DNA of 64,000 nucleotides. It comes from Citrobacter sp. 18056 (GTDB taxonomy: Bacteria > Pseudomonadota > Gammaproteobacteria > Enterobacterales > Enterobacteriaceae). The stretch is from the NCBI GenBank assembly GCA_902706235.1, contig CACSJR010000013.1, positions 62,001 through 126,000 of the forward strand, written 5' to 3'. The notes beneath the pieces are model-generated. The model saw only the letters and a program-made list of their open reading frames with translations. It had not been told where the DNA came from and did no database searches. Position 1 is the first letter of the stretch. Every line of letters begins with the position of its first letter. The position numbers and the translations under genes are program-made. Positions 17,719 through 32,555 of the stretch are shown piece by piece.

Positions 17719-17900
17719 ATCCTCAACTTTTCGTATTCCCGTTCTTTTTACGGCAGTTACGCTTTGCTGACAGCGTTAAATTGCAAGAAAGTATGACATT
17801 TCCTGCGCGCGGCACCGAGGGATCGCCGCGTCACGCTTCTGATGAACGGGCAAATCGTTTACCATTACCGGCTAACGCGCTCACGGGTAACAGACAGACT

Positions 17901-19325
17901 ATGCAAGAAACGCAACCGCAAGCCGGATTCCTGTTTCACGACTACGAAACCTTCGGCACCCACCCGCAGCTGGACCGCCCCGCTCAGTTCGCGGCCATTC
18001 GCACCGACGCTGATTTCAATATCATTGGCGAACCTGAAGTCTTCTACTGCAAGCCTGCCGATGATTATCTGCCGCAGCCTCAGGCAGTAATGATTACCGG
18101 CATCACGCCGCAGGAAGCGCTGGCCAAAGGCGAAAATGAAGCGGCGTTTGCAAGACGGATCCATGATTTGTTTACCGTGCCGAAAACCTGCGTGGTTGGC
18201 TACAACAACGTGCGTTTCGATGATGAAGTGACGCGTAACATTTTCTACCGTAATTTCTTCGACCCATACGCCTGGAGCTGGCAGAACCATAACTCTCGCT
18301 GGGATCTGCTCGATGTAATGCGCGCCTGCTACGCCCTGCGTCCGGAAGGCATCAACTGGCCAGAAAACGAAGACGGTTTGCCGAGCTTTCGCCTGGAACA
18401 TCTGACCAAAGCCAACGGGATCGAGCACAGCAATGCCCACGATGCGATGGCCGACGTGTACGCCACCATCGCGATGGCTAAACTGGTGAAAGCGCGTCAG
18501 CCACGCTTATTCGATTATCTGTATACCTTCCGCGGAAAGAATAAACTGGCGACACTGATCGACGTGCCGCAAATGAAACCGCTGGTGCATATTTCCGGTA
18601 TGTTCGGGGCATGGCGCGGAAACACCAGTTGGGTGGCACCCTTGGCCTGGCATCCGGACAACCGTAACGCGGTGATTATGGTCGACCTGGCGGGTGATAT
18701 GTCACCGCTACTCGAACTGAACGCTGATGAACTGCGTGAGCGTTTATACACGCCGAAAGCCGATCTCGGCGAACTGTCGGCGGTTCCGGTGAAACTGGTG
18801 CATCTGAATAAATGCCCTATTCTCGCCCAGGGCAATACATTACGCCCGGAAGATGCCGATCGTTTGGGTATCAACCGCCAGCTGTGCCTGGATAACCTCA
18901 AGGTGCTGCGCGATAACCCGCAGGTGCGCGATAAAGTGGTGGCGATATTTTCTGAAGCGGAGCCTTTTGTGCCGTCAGAAAACGTCGACACCCAGCTCTA
19001 CAACGGTTTCTTTAGTGATGCGGACCGCGCAGCGATGAAAATTCTTCTGGAGACCGAGCCGCATAATCTGCCCGCGCTGGATCTCACCTTTGCTGATAAG
19101 CGCATCGAAAAACTGCTGTTCAACTATCGGGCGCGTAACTTCCCCGGCACGCTGGATGAATCAGAGCAACAGCGCTGGTTACAGCACCGTCGTAACGTCT
19201 TTACCCCGGAATTCCTGCAGGCTTATGCCGATGAACTACAGCAGTTGTACGTTCAGTATGAAGGGCATGACGAGAAACTCGCCCTGCTGAAAGCGCTGTA
19301 TCAATACGCGCAAGAGATTGTTTAA
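17901..19325 (+). CDS. sbcB: Exonuclease I
   Basis: 3'-to-5' single-strand DNA exonuclease acting in mismatch repair and recombination, and binding SSB. The frame is open from 17781, but MQETQPQAGFLFHDYETFG aligns with the E. coli N-terminus and gives 474 aa (E. coli 475). The DEDDh active site is complete: D14 and E16 (FHDYETFG), D107 (NNVRFDDE), H180 and D185 (NAHDAMADV). The SH3-like and helical extension domains follow. A strong bidirectional terminator lies downstream. Confidence 0.96.
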   Translation: MQETQPQAGFLFHDYETFGTHPQLDRPAQFAAIRTDADFNIIGEPEVFYCKPADDYLPQPQAVMITGITPQEALAKGENEAAFARRIHDLFTVPKTCVVGYNNVRFDDEVTRNIFYRNFFDPYAWSWQNHNSRWDLLDVMRACYALRPEGINWPENEDGLPSFRLEHLTKANGIEHSNAHDAMADVYATIAMAKLVKARQPRLFDYLYTFRGKNKLATLIDVPQMKPLVHISGMFGAWRGNTSWVAPLAWHPDNRNAVIMVDLAGDMSPLLELNADELRERLYTPKADLGELSAVPVKLVHLNKCPILAQGNTLRPEDADRLGINRQLCLDNLKVLRDNPQVRDKVVAIFSEAEPFVPSENVDTQLYNGFFSDADRAAMKILLETEPHNLPALDLTFADKRIEKLLFNYRARNFPGTLDESEQQRWLQHRRNVFTPEFLQAYADELQQLYVQYEGHDEKLALLKALYQYAQEIV

Positions 19326-19342
19326 GTCCGCATAACAGGCAT

Positions 19343-19375
19343 AAAAAAACCGGAGACAGTGTCTCCGGTTTTTTT
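19343..19375 (+). terminator. Bidirectional terminator between sbcB and plaP
   Basis: AAACCGGAGAC and GTCTCCGGTTT around AGT, with A and T tracts on both sides. It serves both the rightward sbcB and the leftward plaP transcript. Confidence 0.88.
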
Positions 19376-19393
19376 GACTATCGCGCGTCGAGA

Positions 19394-20752
19394 TTACGCG
19401 ATGTCTTCGTACTGTGGCACCGGGTTGCGGAAGCTGCGGGTCACACAGGCCAGATAAATCAGGCCACCTGCGCCCCAAATCAGACCGAGAACCATCGAGC
19501 TTTCTTCCAGGTTAATCCACAGCGCACCCACTGTCAGCGCACCACATACCGGCATAAGCAGGTAGTTGAAGTGATCTTTCAGCGTTTTATTGCGCTTTTC
19601 ACGGATCCAGAACTGCGAGATAACGGACAGGTTAACGAAGGTGAAGGCCACCAGCGCACCGAAGTTAATCAACGCCGTTGCTGTTACCAGGTCAAATTTA
19701 ATCGCCAGCAGAGCTATTGCGCCCACCAGCAGCACGTTCCATGCCGGGGTACGCCATTTCGGATGCACGTAACCGAAGAAGCTTTTCGGGAACACGCCAT
19801 CGCGGCCCATCACGTACATCAGACGAGAAACGCCTGCGTGTGCTGCCATGCCGGATGCCAGTACGGTCACGCTTGAGAAGATAAGCACGCACCACTGGAA
19901 GGTTTTACCCGCCACGTACAGCATGATTTCAGGCTGTGACGCATCGGGATCCTTGAAGCGAGAGATGTCCGGGAAATACAGTTGCAGGAAGTAAGATGCA
20001 ACGATAAACACCCCACCGCCAATCAGCGCCGTCAGGACAATGGCTTTCGGGATAACGCGCTCGGCGTCTTTGGTTTCTTCAGACAGAGAAGAAATACCGT
20101 CGAAACCCAGGAACGAGAAGCACAGAATTGTCGCACCGGTGATCATCGGTGTGATATGCGCGCCATCAGACCAGAACGGACGGCTACTGGTCAGCGTACC
20201 TGCACCCGTACCGTTGTGAACGCCCCAGATGATCATGCCGACAATAACGGCAACGATACCCATCTGCAGCACCACAATCAGGGTGTTGAAGTTAGCCACG
20301 GTTTTAATGCTGCGCAGGTTGGAAATGGTCATAAAGGCCACTAACCCGACAACAAATATCCACGATGGAACCGAAGGTACAAGCGCTTCAAAGTAGATTT
20401 TTGCCAACAGGATATTGATCATCGGCATAAACAGATAATCAAGCAACGAAGACCAACCCACCATAAAGCCAACCGTCGGGCTAATGGATTTCTGGGCGTA
20501 GGTATAGGCTGATCCTGCGGACGGATAGCGGCGAACCAGCTTACCGTAACTTAACGCAGTAAACAGGATGGCTACCAGAGCGAATGCATAGGCTGTCGGG
20601 ACGTGACCATCGGTCAGTCCAGATACGATACCGAAAGTATCGAACAGCGTCATAGGCTGCATATAGGCAAGACCCATCATAACAACCGGAATCAACGTAA
20701 GAGTCTTACGTAATTCCACGCGAGAGGTGTTTGGAGTAGCGTTATGCGACAT
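19394..20752 (-). CDS. plaP: Putrescine importer PlaP
   Basis: Inner-membrane putrescine:proton importer of the APC family, the low-affinity system of E. coli linked to surface motility. 452 aa, same start ([18 protein letters not shown]) and end ([10 protein letters not shown]) as the E. coli protein. It has about 12 hydrophobic segments, with [19 protein letters not shown] and [16 protein letters not shown] shared with PuuP. AAAGGGGAATAACC before the ATG is a good ribosome site. The upstream 281-base gap to yeeY holds the yeeY terminator. Confidence 0.95.
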   Translation of the reverse strand: MSHNATPNTSRVELRKTLTLIPVVMMGLAYMQPMTLFDTFGIVSGLTDGHVPTAYAFALVAILFTALSYGKLVRRYPSAGSAYTYAQKSISPTVGFMVGWSSLLDYLFMPMINILLAKIYFEALVPSVPSWIFVVGLVAFMTISNLRSIKTVANFNTLIVVLQMGIVAVIVGMIIWGVHNGTGAGTLTSSRPFWSDGAHITPMITGATILCFSFLGFDGISSLSEETKDAERVIPKAIVLTALIGGGVFIVASYFLQLYFPDISRFKDPDASQPEIMLYVAGKTFQWCVLIFSSVTVLASGMAAHAGVSRLMYVMGRDGVFPKSFFGYVHPKWRTPAWNVLLVGAIALLAIKFDLVTATALINFGALVAFTFVNLSVISQFWIREKRNKTLKDHFNYLLMPVCGALTVGALWINLEESSMVLGLIWGAGGLIYLACVTRSFRNPVPQYEDIA

Positions 20753-20901
20753 GGTTATTCCCCTTTACGGTGAAAACCGTCGCGTAAGCAAAAAATTGCC
20801 CCATTTTTTGTATTCCTCGGCGACAACAACTGTCGATTTTTAAGTAAGTATCTATCCGGTACGAAGCCCGGCCTCTTGTATGAATGAGTGTGTCTCGAAA
20901 G

Positions 20902-20940
20902 CAAAAAAATAACCGACGCCATAAAATTGCGTCGGTTAGT
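20902..20940 (-). terminator. Terminator of yeeY
   Basis: On the minus strand AACCGACGC and GCGTCGGTT form a 9-bp stem followed by ATTTTTTTGC, separating yeeY from plaP transcription. Nothing else is clear in the 20753-21033 gap apart from presumed plaP promoter sequence. Confidence 0.75.
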
Positions 20941-21033
20941 CTCTTTTTTGCTGGCGCGTATTTTGCCCCCTTCCCCCTATAAAAACAAGAGAACGAGAGG
21001 CCCATCAAAGAAAACTTTTCCTTAAATGCCTGA

Positions 21034-21951
21034 TTATTCATCAGGGGTGCGGTTATAGACTGCCGCGATAGCACTATTTGCCAAAACAGCTTCCCGCCAC
21101 CAGGCACTCGCCAGGCCCGCGGTCTGCTCGTTCCAGCCAATCCACACCGCATCAAACGGCACGTGAGCCGCAACCTGTTTTTCGACTAAAGCACCGCTGT
21201 CGATAAACCGCTGAGCCAGATACCGCGGAAGATAACCGCAGCCCAGACCGCTGATTTGCAGCTCCAGCTTGGTTTTAAAATCAAAAACGGTAATTGCTTC
21301 CTGATCCTCAAGCACCTGCTGAAATGCAGGACAGTCAGGCGTGGTGCCATCGCCGACGATAATCGCCCGATGGCGTTTGATGGTTTTGCGGTTCAGCGGT
21401 TCGGTCTCTTCCGCCAGAGGATGATGGGCCGCCACAACGAAAATCTGCTCCAGCTCACCTAAAGGCGCGAAACCGAAATCACTGAGCGGCGGCGGATCGT
21501 GCAGCGCACCGATAACGATATCTGCCCGGCCCTGTACCAGCGCATCCCAGGAACCGCCGAGAACGCCGTTGATAAATTTCAGCCGCGTAACACTGTGCCG
21601 TTGGTAGAACTGTTCAATGAGCGGAGCCAGCAATGAGAAAGGAAAGGTATCGTCCACGCCGATAACCAGATCATTCTCCCAACCTTCGTGCAGTTTGACC
21701 GCCTGCTTTTCGAGTTCACGCACCGTGTGCAGGACTTCCCGCCCCTTTTCCAGCAGCATTTGCCCGGTGCGGGTGAACTTCGCGCGGTGTCCGCTACGGT
21801 CGAGAATTTGAATATTGAGGTCGCTTTCCAGCTTGTGAACGGTGTAGCTCAGTGCGGAAGGGGTTTTGAAGAGCTTTGCCGATGCCGCAGCAAAGCTCCC
21901 TTCTTTATCGAGCGCATCAAGAATGATGAGAACTTCCAGTAATGGTTTCAT
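21034..21951 (-). CDS. yeeY: LysR-family transcriptional regulator YeeY
   Basis: DNA-binding regulator with an unknown ligand. 305 aa (E. coli YeeY 309). The N-terminal winged helix-turn-helix (about 1-60) reads ALDKEGSFAAASAKLFKTPS and continues into a second helix; the C-terminal periplasmic-binding-like effector domain covers about 90-300. It is followed by plaP in the same direction but separated by a terminator; yeeZ lies immediately upstream, 39 bases away. Confidence 0.93.
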   Translation of the reverse strand: MKPLLEVLIILDALDKEGSFAAASAKLFKTPSALSYTVHKLESDLNIQILDRSGHRAKFTRTGQMLLEKGREVLHTVRELEKQAVKLHEGWENDLVIGVDDTFPFSLLAPLIEQFYQRHSVTRLKFINGVLGGSWDALVQGRADIVIGALHDPPPLSDFGFAPLGELEQIFVVAAHHPLAEETEPLNRKTIKRHRAIIVGDGTTPDCPAFQQVLEDQEAITVFDFKTKLELQISGLGCGYLPRYLAQRFIDSGALVEKQVAAHVPFDAVWIGWNEQTAGLASAWWREAVLANSAIAAVYNRTPDE

Positions 21952-21990
21952 CGTCGCCCCCAGTCGGTACGCGATGTCACCGCGGGTCGT

Positions 21991-22809
21991 TTACTCCAGC
22001 GGCATCACCAGCGGATCGGGATGCTGGTACTCAAACCCCAGCTCAGAACAGATGCGGTTACCATCAATAATGCGTCCTTTCTCAGCGCTATCGCTGAATA
22101 CAGGCGGCTCAAGTCCAAGCTCGCGGGCCATCTGCGGGTAAAACGTTGAACGAGACGGATGTCCGGGCGCACATAAATTATAGATGTGCCCGCCCTTCGG
22201 TGCCTGCAGCAAAAGCGTTATCGCGGAAATCACATCTTCCAGATGCACCAGATTGACGCCCTGCTGCCCATCCGGCGCGGATTTCCCGGCAAAGAATCGC
22301 CCCGGATGACGCTCCGGCCCGACCAGGCCCGCCAGGCGCAGAATATCGACAGACGTCCCCGGCAGATTATGCAGCCAGTCTTCCAGCTCTTTCAGCACGC
22401 GGCCGCTGGAGGTTATCGGGTCACGCGGGGCGTTCTCTTTAATCGTGCCCTGCCCTTTGCCGTACACCGACGTCGAGCTGGTGAACACAATTCGCGGGAT
22501 GCGGTACGCCAGCGCACTGTCGACAATCTCCTGTACCGCCTGTAAATAAAACTCTTCGCCGGGACCGCTGCGCCGCGCAGGAAGCGTGATAACCAGCGCG
22601 TCGACGTTCATCAACGCATCCAAATCATCTGACTCACAGACCAGCTGCGGATCCAGGCGTAACAAATAGCTGTCGATGCCACACATTCTCGCGGCCTCAA
22701 TCCCATCTTCGGTGGTTTTACTGCCGGACACCTGCCAGCCTCGCGCGCTCAACGACAGTGCCAACGGCATACCCAGCCAGCCCAAACCTACGATTGCGAC
22801 CTTTTTCAT
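21991..22809 (-). CDS. yeeZ: Predicted NAD(P)-binding epimerase YeeZ
   Basis: Short-chain dehydrogenase/epimerase-like protein of unknown substrate. 272 aa (E. coli YeeZ 274). The N-terminal Rossmann motif VAIVGLGWLGMPLALSL is at residues 4-20; FTSSTSVYG (109-117) is the expected SDR segment. AGGAGAACACAG precedes the ATG. It is separated from his transcription by the divergent his promoter region. Confidence 0.92.
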   Translation of the reverse strand: MKKVAIVGLGWLGMPLALSLSARGWQVSGSKTTEDGIEAARMCGIDSYLLRLDPQLVCESDDLDALMNVDALVITLPARRSGPGEEFYLQAVQEIVDSALAYRIPRIVFTSSTSVYGKGQGTIKENAPRDPITSSGRVLKELEDWLHNLPGTSVDILRLAGLVGPERHPGRFFAGKSAPDGQQGVNLVHLEDVISAITLLLQAPKGGHIYNLCAPGHPSRSTFYPQMARELGLEPPVFSDSAEKGRIIDGNRICSELGFEYQHPDPLVMPLE

Positions 22810-22917
22810 CTGTGTTCTCCTGACTCGTTCGCGTTCCTTTTATAAGGCTACGCCAGCCCTCGCCAACTGACAATTTATCTGATGAATATGAAATGAATTA
22901 AAGATGCAAAAAAGCCC

Positions 22918-22947
22918 TTGCTTTATAGCGATGAACTGGTTTAGGTT
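22918..22947 (+). promoter_or_regulatory. his operon promoter
   Basis: TTGCTT (22918-22923) and TAGGTT (22942-22947), spacer 18. The TAGGTTAAAAGGCATC segment closely matches the known enterobacterial his promoter and start region. Transcription would begin near 22954, about 33 bases before hisL. Confidence 0.8.
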
Positions 22948-22986
22948 AAAAGGCATCAAATGCATAAGCATTCAGCGAGAAATTTT

Positions 22987-23037
22987 ATGAACTGCGTTCA
23001 ATTTAAAAACCACCATCATCACCATCACCCTGACTAG
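22987..23037 (+). CDS. hisL: his operon leader peptide
   Basis: A 16-codon leader, MNCVQFKN followed by six histidines and PD. Ribosome stalling on the His codons when charged tRNA-His is scarce permits transcription into the operon. E. coli HisL has seven consecutive His codons; here the first of that run is AAC (Asn), leaving six (CAC CAT CAT CAC CAT CAC). Positions and the downstream attenuator match the classical arrangement. Confidence 0.95.
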   Translation: MNCVQFKNHHHHHHPD

Positions 23038-23099
23038 TCTTTCAGGCGATGTGTGCTGGAAGACAGTTAGATCTTCCAGTGGTGCAGAACGCAAGAGAA

Positions 23100-23136
23100 A
23101 GCCCCCGGAAGATCGCACTTCCGGGGGCTTTTTTTT
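23100..23136 (+). terminator. his attenuator terminator
   Basis: AGCCCCCGGAAG (23100-23111) and CTTCCGGGGGCT (23118-23129) around a six-base loop, followed by eight Ts, 63 bases after the hisL stop. The intervening sequence can form the competing antiterminator. Confidence 0.93.
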
Positions 23137-23182
23137 GGGCGCGAGTTTCGAGTCATTCAGACAGGACTACGAGGATATAAAA

Positions 23183-24082
23183 ATGTTAGACAACACACGT
23201 TTACGCATAGCTATGCAGAAATCCGGGCGTTTAAGCGATGATTCACGCGAATTGCTCGCCCGCTGTGGCATAAAAATTAATATGCACAGCCAGCGCCTGA
23301 TTGCGCTGGCAGAAAATATGCCTATCGATATTCTGCGTGTCCGTGACGACGATATCCCGGGCCTGATCATGGACGGCGTGGTTGATCTCGGCATTATTGG
23401 CGAAAACGTACTGGAAGAAGAGCTATTGAGCCGCCGCGCTCAGGGCGAAGATCCGCGTTACTTTACCCTGCGTCGCCTCGATTTTGGCGGCTGCCGTTTC
23501 TCACTGGCTGTTTCCGTTGACGACCCGTGGGATGGCCCAATCAGCCTCAATAATAAGCGTATCGCGACCTCGTATCCGCACCTGCTCAAACGTTACCTCG
23601 ATGGTAAAGGTGTTCAGTTTAAATCCTGCTTATTGAACGGATCTGTTGAAGTCGCCCCGCGCGCGGGTCTGGCCGACGCCATCTGCGATCTGGTATCTAC
23701 TGGCGCGACGCTTGAAGCCAACGGCCTGCGTGAAGTGGAAGTGATTTACCGCTCCAAAGCCTGCCTTATCCAGCGCGACGGCGAAATGCCGGAAGCCAAA
23801 CAGCAGCTGATCGACAAACTGTTGACCCGTATTCAGGGCGTGATTCAGGCCCGTGAATCGAAATACATCATGATGCACGCGCCGACCGAGCGCCTGGAAG
23901 AAGTGATTGCCCTGCTGCCGGGCGCCGAACGCCCAACCATTTTGCCGCTGGCAGGCGATCAGCAGCGCGTGGCGATGCACATGGTGAGCAGCGAAACCCT
24001 GTTCTGGGAAACCATGGAAAAACTGAAAGCGCTGGGTGCCAGTTCCATTCTGGTGCTGCCAATTGAGAAGATGATGGAGTAA
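23183..24082 (+). CDS. hisG: ATP phosphoribosyltransferase (long form)
   Basis: First and feedback-inhibited enzyme of histidine synthesis, joining PRPP and ATP. Start [17 protein letters not shown] gives 299 aa, as in E. coli; the frame is open upstream through the attenuator, which cannot be coding. Catalytic domains cover about 1-225 with the PRPP-binding [14 protein letters not shown] segment, and the C-terminal ACT-like histidine-binding domain follows (about 226-299), marking the long HisZ-independent form. GAGGATATAAAA precedes the ATG. Confidence 0.97.
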   Translation: MLDNTRLRIAMQKSGRLSDDSRELLARCGIKINMHSQRLIALAENMPIDILRVRDDDIPGLIMDGVVDLGIIGENVLEEELLSRRAQGEDPRYFTLRRLDFGGCRFSLAVSVDDPWDGPISLNNKRIATSYPHLLKRYLDGKGVQFKSCLLNGSVEVAPRAGLADAICDLVSTGATLEANGLREVEVIYRSKACLIQRDGEMPEAKQQLIDKLLTRIQGVIQARESKYIMMHAPTERLEEVIALLPGAERPTILPLAGDQQRVAMHMVSSETLFWETMEKLKALGASSILVLPIEKMME

Positions 24083-24088
24083 CCGACC

Positions 24089-29593
<5,505 letters not shown>

Positions 29594-29600
<7 letters not shown>

Positions 29601-30193
29601 CGGAACAGCTGGACTGGGAAAAAACCGACGGACTGATGCCTGCCATCGTACAACACGCGGTATCCGGCGAAGTGTTGATGCTGGGTTATATGAATCAGGA
29701 CGCCCTGGCTGCCACTGAGCAGAGCGGTAAAGTGACGTTTTACTCACGCACCAAACAGCGCTTATGGACCAAAGGTGAGACGTCCGGCCACTTCCTCAAT
29801 GTGGTCAGCATCACCCCGGACTGCGATAACGACACCCTGCTGGTGCTGGTTAACCCAATTGGCCCGACCTGCCATAAAGGCACTTCCAGTTGCTTCGCCG
29901 AAACGGGTCACCAGTGGCTGTTCCTGTATCAGCTCGAACAACTGCTGGCTGAACGCAAAACTGCCGACCCTGAAAGTTCCTATACGGCGAAACTGTACGC
30001 CAGCGGTACAAAACGCATCGCACAAAAAGTCGGTGAGGAAGGCGTGGAAACCGCGCTTGCAGCCACCGTCAATGACCGCCATGAACTGACCAACGAAGCC
30101 TCTGACCTGATGTATCACCTGCTGGTTCTACTGCAGGATCAGGAGCTGGATCTGACAACGGTGATTGAGAATCTGCGTCAACGTCATCAGTGA
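29594..30193 (+). CDS. hisI: Bifunctional phosphoribosyl-AMP cyclohydrolase / phosphoribosyl-ATP pyrophosphatase
   Basis: Catalyses steps two and three of histidine synthesis. 199 aa (E. coli 203). The N-terminal HisI domain (about 1-110) has [18 protein letters not shown] sequence with zinc ligands DCDNDTLL and GTSSCF; the C-terminal HisE domain (about 115-199) has [13 protein letters not shown] and [13 protein letters not shown]. It overlaps hisF by 7 bases and is followed by the operon terminator. Confidence 0.96.
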
Positions 30194-30207
30194 TCTTTAT
30201 CGGATAT

Positions 30208-30244
30208 AAAAAAACCGGGCTCTGGAAATGAGCCCGGTTTTTTA
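30208..30244 (+). terminator. Bidirectional terminator between hisI and wzzB
   Basis: AAACCGGGCTC (30212-30222) and GAGCCCGGTTT (30230-30240), with A and T tracts on both sides. It ends his and wzzB transcription. Confidence 0.9.
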
Positions 30245-30260
30245 TTGTTGCAAAGCTAAC

Positions 30261-31265
30261 TTAGGCTTTCGGCTGGTAATTACGCAACGCGTTACGACCT
30301 AGTACGATACCCGCACCGACCATTCCGCCCAACAGCACTGAAAGGACCAGGATAATCGCCCGTTTCGGGCTATCACGACGGAACGGCAGCGTTGGCTTCA
30401 TCACGTAACGATAAGCGTGAACATTCGTTACCTTCGGCTCATCGTCCTTACCACCGGTCATCAGGTTATCGACATCCAGCAGCGTCTGACGCGTCTGATA
30501 GTAGCTGTCCGGGAATGACAGCGGACGCGTTGATTCATTTTTCACCATTGCACCGAGTGCATCGCTACCCAGCATAAACATGGTGTCCTGAGAAACCTGC
30601 TCGGCCTGCTGAACCTGTGGCAGCTTGATCTTTGACTGTACGGCTACGGTCAGTGCCTGGGTGATTTGCGCGATACGCAGCGCTTTCTGCTCGGCCGCCA
30701 CTTTTTCTTGAGTGGTCAGCGACTGTTCAAGATCGTTTTTACGGGAACCGATGTTAGATTTGAGGTCACCTTCCACAGCCTTGGCAACATCGTCATCAAC
30801 CTGCTGAATGTATTTCGCCAGTGTCTGTCGCGCCTCTTCAGCCGTATGCGCAGTGTAGGAAACACGCAGCGGCAGGTTTTGTCCTTTGACCGCAGCCTCA
30901 ATACTTAGAATCTCTGGTTCGTCTTGATTGTCCAAAGATTCAGAAACGGCTGAAAATGAAGAGTTAAAACGGGTGATGAAATCCTGCTGAATTGCATTCA
31001 CTGAAGGTGCGCTGTTGCCATACAAAATGTTCATGGCGTTGGAATAGCTGGAAATCTGGCCAGAATCAGGCTGTGTTATCAAGGCTGTAGAGGTCCATTT
31101 CTCTTTAGCAATCATGATGTAGCCCACGGCCAAAAGAATGGCGACAATCACACATACGATGATGGTGACCTTTCCACGCCAGATTTGTACCAGCAAATCG
31201 ATCAGATCAATCTGCTCCGGCTCACTGCGGTGGCCGGTAAAACCGTTATTATTGTCCTGAGTCAT
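30261..31265 (-). CDS. wzzB: O-antigen chain length determinant WzzB
   Basis: Polysaccharide co-polymerase in the inner membrane setting the modal O-antigen length made by Wzy. 334 aa (E. coli 326). TM1 is near 34-54 (VTIIVCVIVAILLAVGYIMI), a long helical periplasmic domain covers about 60-295, the proline-rich motif KPTLPFRRDSPKRA leads into TM2 (about 305-325), and the tail GRNALRNYQ is typical. Divergent from the epimerase; the 231-base gap is promoter space. Confidence 0.95.
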   Translation of the reverse strand: MTQDNNNGFTGHRSEPEQIDLIDLLVQIWRGKVTIIVCVIVAILLAVGYIMIAKEKWTSTALITQPDSGQISSYSNAMNILYGNSAPSVNAIQQDFITRFNSSFSAVSESLDNQDEPEILSIEAAVKGQNLPLRVSYTAHTAEEARQTLAKYIQQVDDDVAKAVEGDLKSNIGSRKNDLEQSLTTQEKVAAEQKALRIAQITQALTVAVQSKIKLPQVQQAEQVSQDTMFMLGSDALGAMVKNESTRPLSFPDSYYQTRQTLLDVDNLMTGGKDDEPKVTNVHAYRYVMKPTLPFRRDSPKRAIILVLSVLLGGMVGAGIVLGRNALRNYQPKA

Positions 31266-31496
31266 ACAAACCTTAACTGCACAATTTAAGAAAAGCCCAC
31301 AAGGGCGAATAGTCTACCCACGCGTATAAGAATTACTATAAGAATAGTGCCCGAAGTCGCGATAACTGACCCAAAAAACAGGCTACCCTAATTGTAGATA
31401 ACGATTATCTTTTTGCATCCGCTAACGGTATGATTTTGCTTTCAGTTATGCCAAAGCCCAACTGATGCATTTCTGGTCAAAATTTGAGGAAAAAAG

Positions 31497-32501
31497 ATGA
31501 AATACCTGGTTACCGGCGCCGCCGGCTTTATCGGCTTCCATGTCAGCGAGCGTTTGCTACAGGCAGGCCATCAGGTGGTGGGGATTGATAATCTCAACGA
31601 CTACTACGACGTTAACCTGAAACAGGCACGTCTCGACCTGCTGCAAAAGCCAGGTTTTAGCTTCCATAAAATCGATCTGGCTGACCGCGTCGCGATGGCG
31701 AATCTGTTTGCAGATGAGAAGTTCGATCGCGTGATTCACCTCGCCGCGCAGGCCGGGGTACGTTATTCGCTGGAAAACCCACATGCCTACGCGGATGCCA
31801 ACCTGATTGGTCATTTGAACGTGCTTGAAGGCTGCCGCCATAACAAGGTGCAGCACCTGCTGTATGCCTCATCCAGCTCTGTCTACGGTCTGAATCGCAA
31901 GATGCCGTTCTCGACCGATGATTCTGTCGACCATCCTGTCTCCTTGTATGCGGCGACCAAAAAAGCCAACGAGCTGATGTCGCATACCTATGCCCATCTG
32001 TACGGTTTGCCAACCACTGGCCTGCGTTTCTTCACCGTCTATGGCCCATGGGGTCGTCCGGACATGGCGCTGTTTAAATTCACCAAAGCCATGCTCGAAG
32101 GCAAAAGCATCGATGTTTATAACTACGGCAAGATGAAACGCGACTTCACCTACATCGATGATATTGCTGAGGCGATTATTCGTCTGCAGGATGTCATCCC
32201 TCAGCCGGATGCCAACTGGACGGTCGAAACCGGATCGCCTGCCAGCAGCTCTGCGCCGTACCGCGTCTATAACATTGGTAACAGCTCACCGGTTGAATTG
32301 ATGGATTACATCACGGCCCTTGAAGAAGCACTCGGTATTGAAGCTGAGAAGAATATGATGCCAGTTCAGCCGGGTGATGTTCTGGAAACCAGCGCGGATA
32401 CTCAACCGTTGCAAGAAGTGACTGGCTTCAAACCCGAAACCACGGTTAAGGACGGGGTGAAAAACTTCGTCGACTGGTATCGGGGTTTCTATAAAAAGTA
32501 A
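31497..32501 (+). CDS. UDP-glucuronate 4-epimerase (Uge-like)
   Basis: Extended SDR enzyme interconverting UDP-glucuronate and UDP-galacturonate in the cytoplasm. 334 aa, the usual length for this family. Features are the NAD-binding GAAGFIGFH (7-15), catalytic Y151-x3-K155 (SLYAATKKANE), LYASSSSVYG and a GRPDMALFKFTKAML stretch typical of the uronate type rather than GalE. With ugd (1.3 kb away) it would convert UDP-glucose to UDP-GalA for LPS core or surface polysaccharide. The gene faces opposite to wzzB and to the acyltransferase. The name uge is used in Klebsiella; exact specificity is inferred. Confidence 0.85.
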   Translation: MKYLVTGAAGFIGFHVSERLLQAGHQVVGIDNLNDYYDVNLKQARLDLLQKPGFSFHKIDLADRVAMANLFADEKFDRVIHLAAQAGVRYSLENPHAYADANLIGHLNVLEGCRHNKVQHLLYASSSSVYGLNRKMPFSTDDSVDHPVSLYAATKKANELMSHTYAHLYGLPTTGLRFFTVYGPWGRPDMALFKFTKAMLEGKSIDVYNYGKMKRDFTYIDDIAEAIIRLQDVIPQPDANWTVETGSPASSSAPYRVYNIGNSSPVELMDYITALEEALGIEAEKNMMPVQPGDVLETSADTQPLQEVTGFKPETTVKDGVKNFVDWYRGFYKK

Positions 32502-32514
32502 AATTTGATAGTCA

Positions 32515-32546
32515 AATGCCAACTATTTAAAAAATAGTTGGCATTG
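32515..32546. terminator. Convergent terminator between the epimerase and the acyltransferase gene
   Basis: A long AT-rich inverted repeat (TGCCAACTATTT with AAATAGTTGGCA) between convergent genes. T tracts are modest on both strands, so efficiency is uncertain. Confidence 0.6.
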
Positions 32547-32555
32547 TTATCTTAT

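Noticed and set aside
20742..21173. A 143-codon minus-strand frame overlapping the end of yeeY and the plaP leader
   Set aside because: It overlaps yeeY in another frame and runs through its terminator hairpin, so it is unlikely to be coding.
23012..23030. CAC/CAT tandem run as a microsatellite or vector-derived His tag
   Set aside because: It is the histidine codon run of the hisL leader, with the promoter and attenuator in the expected places.
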